This document shows positions 35,292-42,673 of a DNA stretch of 64,000 nt, in pieces; the first letter of the stretch is position 1; each line of letters begins with the position of its first letter. Below the pieces are notes generated by a model, which saw only the letters and a list, made by a program, of their open reading frames with translations, was not told where the DNA came from and did no database searches. The translations under genes were made by a program, and so were the position numbers. The DNA comes from Pseudomonas sivasensis (lineage in GTDB: Bacteria > Pseudomonadota > Gammaproteobacteria > Pseudomonadales > Pseudomonadaceae): contig NZ_JAAOWU010000024.1 in NCBI RefSeq assembly GCF_013778505.1, forward strand, positions 1 through 64,000. Direction: 5' to 3'.

Positions 35292-35376
35292 GTGGGAGGG
35301 GGCTTGCTCCCGAAAGCAGTGTGTCAGTCACAGGTGCATCCACTGACACTGCTATCGGGAGCAAGCCCCCTCCCAC
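35292..35376. repeat. REPIN in the predicted leader of the nac-like gene
   Basis: An intact core at 35292-35307 and its inverted copy at 35361-35376 enclose a spacer with an inner dyad (AGCAGTGTGTCAGT / ACTGACACTGCT), giving a long stable hairpin. It ends only 25 bases before the nac-like ATG and lies between the sigma-54 promoter and the gene, so it should fold in the mRNA 5' leader. Confidence 0.9.
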
Positions 35377-35401
35377 ATTTAAGGCATCACTTTTCCCTTA
35401 C

Positions 35402-36322
35402 ATGAGCACCGCCATTTTGAACCTGCGTCGATTGAAGTATTTCGTAAAACTGGTCGACATCGGCAGCATGACCCAGGCCGCTGATGTGTTGCATGTGGCG
35501 CAACCGGCGTTGAGTCAGCAACTGGCAACCCTGGAAGCCGAGTTGCAACAACAATTGCTGATCCGCACCAAGCGCGGGGTGACGCCGACTGAGGCGGGCA
35601 AGGTGTTGTATGGCCATGCGCAAATTATCCTGCGCCAGTGCGAACAGGCTCAGAGCGATATCAATGCCACCGGCCATGCCTTGTCCGGGCAGGTGTCGGT
35701 GGGGCTGGCGCCGGGGACGGCGGCGTCGACGTTGTCGCTGCCGTTGCTGCGCACCGTGCGCGAACGTCACCCCGGCATCCTGCTGTACCTCAATGAAAAC
35801 TTCGGCACCACGTTGAGCGAACTGATCATGAACGGCCGCATGGACATGGCCGTGCTTTACGGCGGGCGGGAGGTGCATGGTTTGAGTTTTGTCTCGCTGC
35901 TGCGCGAGCCGCTGTACCTGGTGAGTGCCGACCCGGCCATTGCCAGTCGCGAAGACATCCCGCTGGCCGAGTTGGCCGACATGGACATGCTGTTGCCGCG
36001 CCCCTACAACGTCATGCGTCGGATGGTGGACGAAGCCTTCCTGCGTATCGGCCTGGGTGTGCGGGTAGTGGCCGAGATTGAATCGTCCACCACGCTCACC
36101 GCCGCCGTGGCCGACCACTTCGGTTCGACCATCCTGCCTGAGTCGTCGGCGCGGGTCATGGCCGCGGACCCTTCGGTGCATATGTGCCGCATCGTCGAGC
36201 CCGAGGTGGAGGCGCCGTTGGCGTTGTGCCTGTCCGGGCATTTGCCCTTGTCCGTGCCGGCCCAGGCGGTCAAGGCGATTCTGCTGGAGCTGGTGGCGCA
36301 GATGCGTGGCAGCGCCGTGTGA
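35402..36322 (+). CDS. nac: Nac-type LysR regulator (nitrogen assimilation control)
   Basis: 306 residues. The N-terminal helix-turn-helix region (LRRLKYFVKLVDIGSMTQAADVLHVAQPALSQQLATLEAEL) and what follows (QQLLIRTKRGVTPTEAGKVLYGHA, LSGQVSVGLAPGTAAS) match enteric Nac very closely as I know it. Nac is a LysR protein made under NtrC/sigma-54 control that activates sigma-70 operons for poor nitrogen sources without needing a ligand. The upstream NtrC boxes and sigma-54 promoter support this. The ATG has only a weak ribosome site just after the REPIN; much longer frames upstream would be read through the repeat. Orthology rather than paralogy is not proven. Confidence 0.82.
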   Translation: MSTAILNLRRLKYFVKLVDIGSMTQAADVLHVAQPALSQQLATLEAELQQQLLIRTKRGVTPTEAGKVLYGHAQIILRQCEQAQSDINATGHALSGQVSVGLAPGTAASTLSLPLLRTVRERHPGILLYLNENFGTTLSELIMNGRMDMAVLYGGREVHGLSFVSLLREPLYLVSADPAIASREDIPLAELADMDMLLPRPYNVMRRMVDEAFLRIGLGVRVVAEIESSTTLTAAVADHFGSTILPESSARVMAADPSVHMCRIVEPEVEAPLALCLSGHLPLSVPAQAVKAILLELVAQMRGSAV

Positions 36323-36328
36323 GGCGTC

Positions 36329-36393
36329 ATAAGGTCGGCTTATCACCCCAAAGCCAAAGCGTCTTGGCCGCGTTTCGAGGGGCTCGGTAAATT
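36329..36393 (+). promoter_or_regulatory. Nac-type site and promoter for the biotin carboxylase/pxp operon
   Basis: ATAAGGTCGGCTTAT (36329-36343) is ATA-N9-TAT with perfect ATAAG/CTTAT arms. Twenty bases later comes TTGGCC (36364-36369), an 18-base spacer and TAAATT (36388-36393). The predicted transcript start near 36400 puts the site centre at about -64. Confidence 0.65.
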
Positions 36394-36436
36394 GGGCTCA
36401 TCCACTCAAGACACGCTCGACAGGCAGGGGCCATAC

Positions 36437-36844
36437 ATGGATTCAGCACGTATCAAGGGGTTGATGGATTTGCTGGCCGAATCCGATCTGCTGGAACTGA
36501 GCCTCACCGAAGGCGACAGTACGCTGCGGCTGTTCAAGCAGGCGGGGCAGGGGACTACCAGCGTTGCACCGACCGTGGTCGCAGCCCCCAAAGCTGCACC
36601 GGCTGCCAGCGCCGTTGAAGTCAAAGCCAGCCTTTATGGCGTGCTGCACCTGACGCCCGCCGTCGGTGAGCCGCCTTTTGTGACCGTGGGGCAAAGCATC
36701 GAGGCCGGCCAGACCGTGGCGGTGATCGAGGCGATGAAGATGTTCCACCCGGTAAAGGCCAAGGTGGCGGGCCAGGTGGTTGAGATCCTGGTCGAGGCCG
36801 GGGTTGAAGTCGACGCCGGCCAGTCGCTGTTCCGGCTCGGTTGA
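36437..36844 (+). CDS. Biotin carboxyl carrier protein (AccB-like)
   Basis: 135 residues. The short N-terminal part (ARIKGLMDLLAESDLLELSL) resembles AccB, then an Ala/Pro linker, then a biotinyl domain with IEAMKM, biotinylated Lys101. It is slightly shorter than housekeeping AccB (~150). It begins an operon with a biotin carboxylase and PxpB/PxpC, so it most likely carries CO2-biotin for that enzyme rather than for fatty acid synthesis. CAGGGG precedes the ATG; an upstream TTG frame is less likely. Confidence 0.9.
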   Translation: MDSARIKGLMDLLAESDLLELSLTEGDSTLRLFKQAGQGTTSVAPTVVAAPKAAPAASAVEVKASLYGVLHLTPAVGEPPFVTVGQSIEAGQTVAVIEAMKMFHPVKAKVAGQVVEILVEAGVEVDAGQSLFRLG

Positions 36845-36877
36845 CCCTTACGCGTATTCGTTATTCAGGTGAATCCA

Positions 36878-38230
36878 ATGTTCGACAAAGTGCTGATCGC
36901 CAACCGTGGCGAAATCGCCCTGCGCATTCAGCGTGCCTGCCATGGCCTGGGCATCAAGACCGTGGCGGTGTTTTCCGAAGCGGACCGTCACGCCCACTAC
37001 GTGCAAAACGCTGACGAATCGCTGTGCATCGGTCCGGCCGCGCCGGGCATGAGCTACCTCAACCAGACGGCGTTGCTGTTCGCCGCCAAGGTCACTGGCG
37101 CCCAGGCGATCCACCCTGGCTACGGGTTCCTTTCGGAAAACGCCGGGTTTGCCGAGCGCATCGAAACCGCCGGCCTGACCTTTATCGGCCCGAGCGCAGC
37201 CTGCATCCGCACCATGGGCGACAAGGTGGCCGCCAAGCGTGCCATGCGTGAAGCCGGTGTGCCGTGCGTGCCGGGGCCTGATTCGACAATGCCTACCGAC
37301 GACGCCAGCATTCTCGCCATCGCTGCCGAGATCGGTTACCCAGTGATCGTCAAAGCCGCCGGTGGTGGCGGTGGTCGCGGCATGCGCGTGGTGCAGGCCG
37401 AAGCCGAGTTGCTCGCTGCCATCGCGCTCACCCGTGAAGAGGCGCGGTTGGCGTTCGGCAACCCTGAACTGTATATCGAGAAATTCCTCGGCCACCCGCG
37501 GCATGTGGAAATCCAGGTGCTGTGTGATGCCCACGGCCATGCGATCTGGCTCGGCTGCCGCGACTGTTCCCTGCAACGCCGCCACCAGAAAGTGTTGGAA
37601 GAAGCGCCGGCACCGGGCATCGATCCCGCATTGATCGCCAAGGTCGGCGAACGCTGCGCCGAGGCCTGCCGCCGGATTGGCTATCGCGGTGTGGGCACGT
37701 TTGAATTCTTGTACGAAGACGGCGAGTTCTTTTTCATCGAGATGAACACGCGTCTGCAAGTCGAACACCCGGTCACTGAAATGACCACCGGCATCGACAT
37801 CGTGCAGCAGCAACTGCGCATGGCCCGCGGCGAAGTGTTGGGCTTGCGCCAGGAGGATGTGCAGCTGAACGGCCACTCCCTGGAGTGCCGGATCAACGCC
37901 GAAGACCCGATCACCTTTATGCCCACACCCGGCTTGATTCAGCGTTGGGAAGTGCCCGGCGGATTTGGCGTGCGGGTTGATTCCCATGTCACCACCGGCT
38001 ACCGCGTCCCGCCGTACTACGACTCGATGGTGGCCAAGGTAATCACCCACGGCGCCACGCGGGAAGAGGCGTTAGCGCGGATGCGCCTGGCCCTGAGCGA
38101 AATGATCGTGGACGGCATCAGCACCAATATCCCGCTGCACCGAGACATTCTCGACGATCCGGCATTCTGCGCCGGCGGTGTCGACATTCATCACCTGGAG
38201 CGCTGGTTGCAGCAAAGGAGCCCGACATGA
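36878..38230 (+). CDS. Biotin carboxylase (AccC-like)
   Basis: 450 residues, the usual AccC length. Features: KVLIANRGEIALRIQRAC at the start, the ATP-grasp glycine loop AAGGGGGRGMRVV, HVEIQVLCDAHGH, CRDCSLQRRHQKVLEEAPAP and the metal/bicarbonate segment EMNTRLQVEHPVTE. I choose the ATG with CAGGTG upstream (a GTG three codons earlier also exists). It carboxylates the biotin of the neighbouring carrier with ATP and bicarbonate. It overlaps pxpB by four bases, which argues for one enzyme complex with PxpB/PxpC. Confidence 0.93.
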   Translation: MFDKVLIANRGEIALRIQRACHGLGIKTVAVFSEADRHAHYVQNADESLCIGPAAPGMSYLNQTALLFAAKVTGAQAIHPGYGFLSENAGFAERIETAGLTFIGPSAACIRTMGDKVAAKRAMREAGVPCVPGPDSTMPTDDASILAIAAEIGYPVIVKAAGGGGGRGMRVVQAEAELLAAIALTREEARLAFGNPELYIEKFLGHPRHVEIQVLCDAHGHAIWLGCRDCSLQRRHQKVLEEAPAPGIDPALIAKVGERCAEACRRIGYRGVGTFEFLYEDGEFFFIEMNTRLQVEHPVTEMTTGIDIVQQQLRMARGEVLGLRQEDVQLNGHSLECRINAEDPITFMPTPGLIQRWEVPGGFGVRVDSHVTTGYRVPPYYDSMVAKVITHGATREEALARMRLALSEMIVDGISTNIPLHRDILDDPAFCAGGVDIHHLERWLQQRSPT

Positions 38231-38883
38231 ACACCGCACCTTCCATCAGCCTGCTGGGCTCCAGCGCGTTGCTGTTCGAGGCGCCGGGCGAGCTCGATCT
38301 GGCCCCGCAGCAGCGTATCTGGCGCCTGGCCCTGCAAGCGGGCGAATGGCCGGAAATCCACGAAGCCGTGCCGGGCATGAACAACCTGATGCTGACGTTC
38401 CTCACGCCGCCCCGTGAACTCAACGGCGTGTGCCAGCGCCTGCTGGATGCCTGGGAACAGAGCCAACCGCTGCCCCTGGAAGGGCGAATTGTCGAGTTGC
38501 CGGTGGTGTACGGCGGCGAATTCGGCCCGCACATGGCAGACGTGATCGCCCACACCGGGCTGGATATCGAGACCATTGCCAACCTGCATTGCGAGCCGCT
38601 GTACCCGGTGTACGCCCTGGGCAGCCACCCCGGTTACTGCTACCTCGGCGGCATGGACCCACGCCTGGCCACGCCCCGTCGCCAGGTGCCGGTGCTGAAT
38701 ATCGGTGCGGGCTCTGTGTCCATCGGCGGCGTGCAGACGGGCGTCTCCGCCTCGGCCGGCCCCAGCGGCTGGAACACCATCGGCCGCACCGAGATGGCAT
38801 TTTTCGACCCCGCCCAAACCCCGCCTGCCATCTTGCGGCCGGGTGATTTCCTGCGCTTGCGCATCGAGAGGATCATTCGATGA
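38227..38883 (+). CDS. pxpB: PxpB / KipI-type subunit (AHS1 domain)
   Basis: 218 residues. The conserved stretch YALGSHPGYCYLGGMDPR then LATPRRQVPV is the core of KipI/PxpB and of the AHS1 half of urea carboxylase's carboxyltransferase domain. In 5-oxoprolinase it forms a complex with PxpC and PxpA that opens pyroglutamate to glutamate. Here it is coupled (4-bp overlaps on both sides) to a biotin carboxylase and PxpC, so it may instead act as half of a biotin-dependent carboxyltransferase. Confidence 0.9.
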   Translation: MNTAPSISLLGSSALLFEAPGELDLAPQQRIWRLALQAGEWPEIHEAVPGMNNLMLTFLTPPRELNGVCQRLLDAWEQSQPLPLEGRIVELPVVYGGEFGPHMADVIAHTGLDIETIANLHCEPLYPVYALGSHPGYCYLGGMDPRLATPRRQVPVLNIGAGSVSIGGVQTGVSASAGPSGWNTIGRTEMAFFDPAQTPPAILRPGDFLRLRIERIIR

Positions 38884-39854
38884 TCGAGATTCTATCGGCC
38901 ACCGCTCTGGCCACCGTGCAGGACCTCGGTCGTTTCGGCAGCCTGGGTTACGGCGTAGGTACCTCTGGCGCCATGGACCATCTGGCCCTGGCCTTGGGCA
39001 ACTTGCTGCTGGGCAATCCCGAAGACGCCGCTGCGATTGAAATCCCGCTGTTTGCGTTTGAAGTTCGCCTGCTGCAGGACTGCGCCTTTGCCCTGACCGG
39101 TGCCGCCTGCGACGCCACGCTGGACGGCCAGCCGTTGCCGCCGAACTGGGTTTTCCAAGGGCGAGAGGGTCAAGTGTTGAGCCTGGGTTATCCGACGTCT
39201 GGCAGTCGCGCTTATCTGTGTTTGGCGGGGGGCGTGGACGTGCCGTCGGTGCTGGGTTCACGCAGCACGCAATTACGTGGCGAGTTCGGTGGTTTGGACG
39301 GTCGGGCGTTGCAGCAGGGTGATCGACTCGCTGCCTTGCGACCAGGCCTCAGCACCTTGGCGCTGGACTTCGGCGTTTTGGCGCCCAGTCTCTCGCTGCC
39401 GTTACAGGTAGACGGCGTGCCCGCGATGCGCGTGCTGCCCGCCGCTGAATACGAGCGCTTCCAGGAAACCTCCCGCGCCGCGTTCTGGGCTGGCGAGTGG
39501 AAGATCACCACCCAGAGCAATCGCTATGGCTACCGCATGGAAGGTGAACCGCTGATGCCCATCGCACCGATGGAAATTCGCTCCCACGGCATCGTGCCCG
39601 GCGTGATCCAGGTGCCCCATGGCGGTCAGCCGATCATCCAGATGCGCGACGCGCAGCCCAGCGGCGGCTACCCCAAGTTCGGCAGCGTGATCGAGGCTGA
39701 CCTATGGCGTTTGGGGCAGGCGCCGATCGGCAGCAAAGTGCGCTTTATCGAGTGCACTTATGAAGAGACCGTTGACGCCTTGGAAACCAATCGACGTTAC
39801 CTGCGTGAAGTCAGCCGTCTGGTGGAGCTGCACCGTCAAGGAGTGAAAGCATGA
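38880..39854 (+). CDS. pxpC: PxpC / KipA-type subunit (AHS2 domain)
   Basis: 324 residues. MIEILSATALATVQDLGRFG, SRAYLCLAGGVDVPSVLGSR and GVIQVPHGGQPIIQMRDAQPSGGYPKF are the hallmarks of KipA/PxpC and of the AHS2 half of urea carboxylase's transferase domain. Overlaps pxpB and the next gene by four bases each. It works as a heterocomplex with PxpB. Confidence 0.92.
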   Translation: MIEILSATALATVQDLGRFGSLGYGVGTSGAMDHLALALGNLLLGNPEDAAAIEIPLFAFEVRLLQDCAFALTGAACDATLDGQPLPPNWVFQGREGQVLSLGYPTSGSRAYLCLAGGVDVPSVLGSRSTQLRGEFGGLDGRALQQGDRLAALRPGLSTLALDFGVLAPSLSLPLQVDGVPAMRVLPAAEYERFQETSRAAFWAGEWKITTQSNRYGYRMEGEPLMPIAPMEIRSHGIVPGVIQVPHGGQPIIQMRDAQPSGGYPKFGSVIEADLWRLGQAPIGSKVRFIECTYEETVDALETNRRYLREVSRLVELHRQGVKA

Positions 39855-40246
39855 CGCTTGAAGAAATTCGCCAACTGGCGCTGTGGCTCAAGGAACACCA
39901 CTTGGCTGGCGCAGAGATGAGCAGTCCTGGCGTGCACCTGACCCTCAAGCGCGGTGCGCCTGCCGTCTGTGTGGTCACGCCAGTCGCGGCTGCGACAGTG
40001 GATGACAAGGTGCTGCGCACCACCGGCCTGGGTCGTCTGCTGCTGACTCATCCGCAACAAAACCAGCCGTTCGTGGCTGTGGGCGATCAGCTTAGCGCCG
40101 GTCAACTGGTGGCCGTGCTGCAAGTGGGTGACCTGTTGCTGCCTCAGCGCAGCCCGAAAGCCGCCAAGGTCGTGGATATACGCGTGCCGTGCGGCACCAC
40201 CGTCGGCTACGGCGAAGCCTTTCTGGGCCTGGAGTACCCGGTATGA
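39851..40246 (+). CDS. Degenerate biotin-carrier-like protein without the biotin lysine
   Basis: 131 residues that align along the second half with the AccB-like protein of the same operon: PFVAVGDQLSAGQLVAVLQVGDLLLP here against PFVTVGQSIEAGQTVAVIEAMKMFHP there. Where the carrier has EAMKM this protein has QVGDL, so Asp94 replaces the biotinylated Lys. The fold is probably kept but biotin cannot be attached at that site. It sits between pxpC and pxpA with 4-bp overlaps, so it is translated with the complex and may be a structural or regulatory subunit, or a decaying duplicate. Confidence 0.75.
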   Translation: MTLEEIRQLALWLKEHHLAGAEMSSPGVHLTLKRGAPAVCVVTPVAAATVDDKVLRTTGLGRLLLTHPQQNQPFVAVGDQLSAGQLVAVLQVGDLLLPQRSPKAAKVVDIRVPCGTTVGYGEAFLGLEYPV

Positions 40247-41016
40247 AGATCGATTTGAATGCCGACCTCGGCGAAGGCTTCGGCCCGTGGCGCATGGGCG
40301 AGGACGAAGCACTGATGAGCCTGATTTCCTCGGCCAACGTCGCCTGCGGTTATCACGCCGGCGACCCGTTGATCATGGACACCACCGTACGCCTGGCGAA
40401 AGCCGGTGGCATCGACCTGGGCGCGCATGTGGGCTTCCCGGATTTGATGGGCTTCGGTCGTCGCCAAATGAACATCGAGATCAAGGAACTGGCCACCTAT
40501 GTGATCTACCAGCTCGGTGCGCTGGCCGGGATGGCGGCCGTGAATGGCCATCGCATGACCCATATGAGCTTCCACGGCGCCCTGGGCAATATGGCCGCCG
40601 CCGATGTGGCGCTGGCCGAGCCGTTGGTGCGGGCGGTGGCGGCGTTCGACCCCACGCTGATCATCAGCTCTTCCAGCAGCCGCGCCATCGAAGGCGCGGC
40701 CGAAAAATGTGGTCTGCGCGTTGCCACGACGTTCCTCGCCGACCGCGCCTATGACGATGACTGCCTGCTGGTGCCACGCAAGGTCGAGGGCTCGGTGATC
40801 AAGGAGCCTGCGGCAGTCTTGCAACGGGTGCGGCAGTTGCTGGAGGAGGGCACCGTGACCGCCCTGAGCGGCAAGGTGCTGCGGGTGCCGGCCCACTCGA
40901 TCCTGCTGCACGGCGACACCCCCGGTGCGGTCGACCTGGCGCGCACCATTCGCCAGGAAATCGAGCAATTGGGCGGGCGGATTACCCCGATTTCCCAGCT
41001 GCTGGCGGCGTCATAA
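40243..41016 (+). CDS. pxpA: PxpA, LamB/YcsF-family 5-oxoprolinase subunit
   Basis: 257 residues. KIDLNADLGEGFGPWRMGED, SSANVACGYHAGDPLIMDTT, HVGFPDLMGFGRRQM and LHGDTPGAV are invariant parts of the LamB/YcsF family. In the bacterial 5-oxoprolinase PxpABC this subunit performs the ring opening of activated 5-oxoproline to glutamate. The ATG overlaps the preceding stop; a start 18 codons upstream within the previous gene is rejected. A Nac-type site overlaps its stop codon and serves the next unit. Confidence 0.93.
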   Translation: MKIDLNADLGEGFGPWRMGEDEALMSLISSANVACGYHAGDPLIMDTTVRLAKAGGIDLGAHVGFPDLMGFGRRQMNIEIKELATYVIYQLGALAGMAAVNGHRMTHMSFHGALGNMAAADVALAEPLVRAVAAFDPTLIISSSSSRAIEGAAEKCGLRVATTFLADRAYDDDCLLVPRKVEGSVIKEPAAVLQRVRQLLEEGTVTALSGKVLRVPAHSILLHGDTPGAVDLARTIRQEIEQLGGRITPISQLLAAS

Positions 41017-41077
41017 GCAGGCCTTATCGCCACACAATAATCGCGTCTTGGTCCAGCGCCTGAAGGCTGGATAGAGT
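41013..41077 (+). promoter_or_regulatory. Nac-type site and promoter for the SDR/ABC operon
   Basis: ATAAGCAGGCCTTAT (41013-41027, ATA-N9-TAT) overlaps the pxpA stop codon. Twenty bases later is TTGGTC (41048-41053), an 18-base spacer and TAGAGT (41072-41077). Spacing and the shared GCGTCTTGG context match the promoter at 36329-36393 almost base for base. Confidence 0.65.
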
Positions 41078-41109
41078 CGAACCATAACCCGCGACACAAG
41101 GATCACCCC

Positions 41110-41862
41110 ATGCCATTTTCCGACTACAAAACCGCACTGGTCACCGGCGCCTCATCGGGCATCGGTGCCGCCGTTGTGGAGCGTCTGTGCCAGGAAGGCG
41201 TGCAGGTGCATGCCCTGGCCCGCAGTGCCGACAAGTTGCAGGCACTGGCGGCAAAGACTGGCTGCATTCCCCACGCCATCGACGTGACCGATATTGCCGG
41301 CCTGACTCGGTTGTTCGCCGAAAACACCTTCGACATCCTGGTCAACAACGCCGGTGTCGATAAACCCGGCTCCTTGCTCAAGGCCGATGCCGACGGTATC
41401 GACCTGCTGATCGACGTCAACCTTCGCGCGGTGTTGCACCTGGCGCGCCTGGCGTTGCCGGGGATGGTCGAGCGCGACTGCGGGCACATCATCAACATCA
41501 GCTCGATTGCAGCAGCCTACAACTTTGGCGGCAACTCTACCTACCACGCGACCAAGGCCGCGGTGAGCATGCTCTCGCGTCAATTGCGCATTGATGCCTT
41601 CGGCAAGCGCGTGCGGGTTACCGAGATCTGCCCAGGCCGAGTGGCCACGGACATCTTTGCCCATGTGCATGGCGACTCCGAGGAGACCTACAAACGCTTC
41701 GTCGAAGGTTTTGAATTGCCCCAGGCCGAAGACATCGCCAACGCCATTGCCTTCGCGATTGCCGCGCCGATTGCCGTCAACGTCGGGCATATGGAAATCA
41801 CCCCCACCCTGCAAGTGCCGGGCGGGCTTTCTACCGCGCGACCTCAGGATTATCAGGGCTGA
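41110..41862 (+). CDS. Short-chain dehydrogenase/reductase
   Basis: 250 residues, classical SDR: NAD(P)-binding TGASSGIGAAVVERL (about 12-26), NNAGV, catalytic Ser in INISSIAAAYNFGG and YHATK (Tyr/Lys pair). The subgroup resembles YdfG-type 3-hydroxy acid (serine/threonine) dehydrogenases, including PGRVATDIF-like text. It opens the third unit with a Nac-type promoter, followed after ~110 bases by an amino-acid ABC transporter, so it may oxidise a hydroxy amino acid or hydroxy acid imported by that system. Confidence 0.88.
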   Translation: MPFSDYKTALVTGASSGIGAAVVERLCQEGVQVHALARSADKLQALAAKTGCIPHAIDVTDIAGLTRLFAENTFDILVNNAGVDKPGSLLKADADGIDLLIDVNLRAVLHLARLALPGMVERDCGHIINISSIAAAYNFGGNSTYHATKAAVSMLSRQLRIDAFGKRVRVTEICPGRVATDIFAHVHGDSEETYKRFVEGFELPQAEDIANAIAFAIAAPIAVNVGHMEITPTLQVPGGLSTARPQDYQG

Positions 41863-41971
41863 AACCAGCCCTCTAAAACAGAACGGATCGATCCGTCATT
41901 GCTGCACCGCGCCACGGCCACGCCGGGTGACTTTGATTTCTGCCCTAGCCCAATGCCGATAGGGATTGACC

Positions 41972-42673
41972 ATGAAGCAAGACTTCGATTTGGCCGCGAT
42001 TCTGCAAGGCGAGTATGCCGAGCTGATCGTCAAGGGCATCGAAATGACCTTGCAGCTGGCGTTGTTCGCCTGGCTGCTGGCGATGGTGCTGGCGCTGACG
42101 CTGGTTACGGTGCGCCTGACCGGCAACAAGCTGGCCGACCGTCTGGTGGCGGGGTACGTGTCCTACCACCGCAACGTGCCGACCCTGGTGCAACTGATGC
42201 TGTGGTACTTCGGCGTGCCCACGTTGCTCAGCGAGTCCGCGCAACTGTGGCTGGCCAACCACAACACCGAATACCTGTTTTCGGTGATCGCCCTGGGCTT
42301 GTGCCAGGCCGCGTATTTCTGTGAAGACATGCGCAGCGGCCTGCGCGCCATTCCGGCCGGGCAGACCGAAGCGTCCAGAGCCCTGGGACTGGGCTACGTG
42401 CGCTCAATGCGCTACGTGATCCTGCCTCAGGGGGTGCGCAACTGCCTTCCGTCCTTGATCAACCACACCGTGTTGTTGTTCAAGAACACCAGCCTGGCCA
42501 TGGCGATTGGTGTGATGGAGCTGACCTACGCCAGCCGCGAAGTGGAGAACTATACGTTCCGCACCTTCGAGTCGTACCTGGTGGCCACGGTGTTCTACCT
42601 GGTGTTTTCACTGCTGCTGATGGGCGCCGGGGCGTTGCTCGCTCGGCACTTCAGCAAAGCCCTGGCGAGGTAG
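41972..42673 (+). CDS. Amino-acid ABC transporter permease (first subunit)
   Basis: 233 residues with about five membrane helices and the EAA loop (EASRALGLGYVRSMRYVILPQGVRNCLPS). GltJ/HisQ type. AGGGA lies six bases before this ATG; an in-frame TTG two codons earlier is the alternative. It ends immediately before the second permease gene. Confidence 0.93.
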   Translation: MKQDFDLAAILQGEYAELIVKGIEMTLQLALFAWLLAMVLALTLVTVRLTGNKLADRLVAGYVSYHRNVPTLVQLMLWYFGVPTLLSESAQLWLANHNTEYLFSVIALGLCQAAYFCEDMRSGLRAIPAGQTEASRALGLGYVRSMRYVILPQGVRNCLPSLINHTVLLFKNTSLAMAIGVMELTYASREVENYTFRTFESYLVATVFYLVFSLLLMGAGALLARHFSKALAR

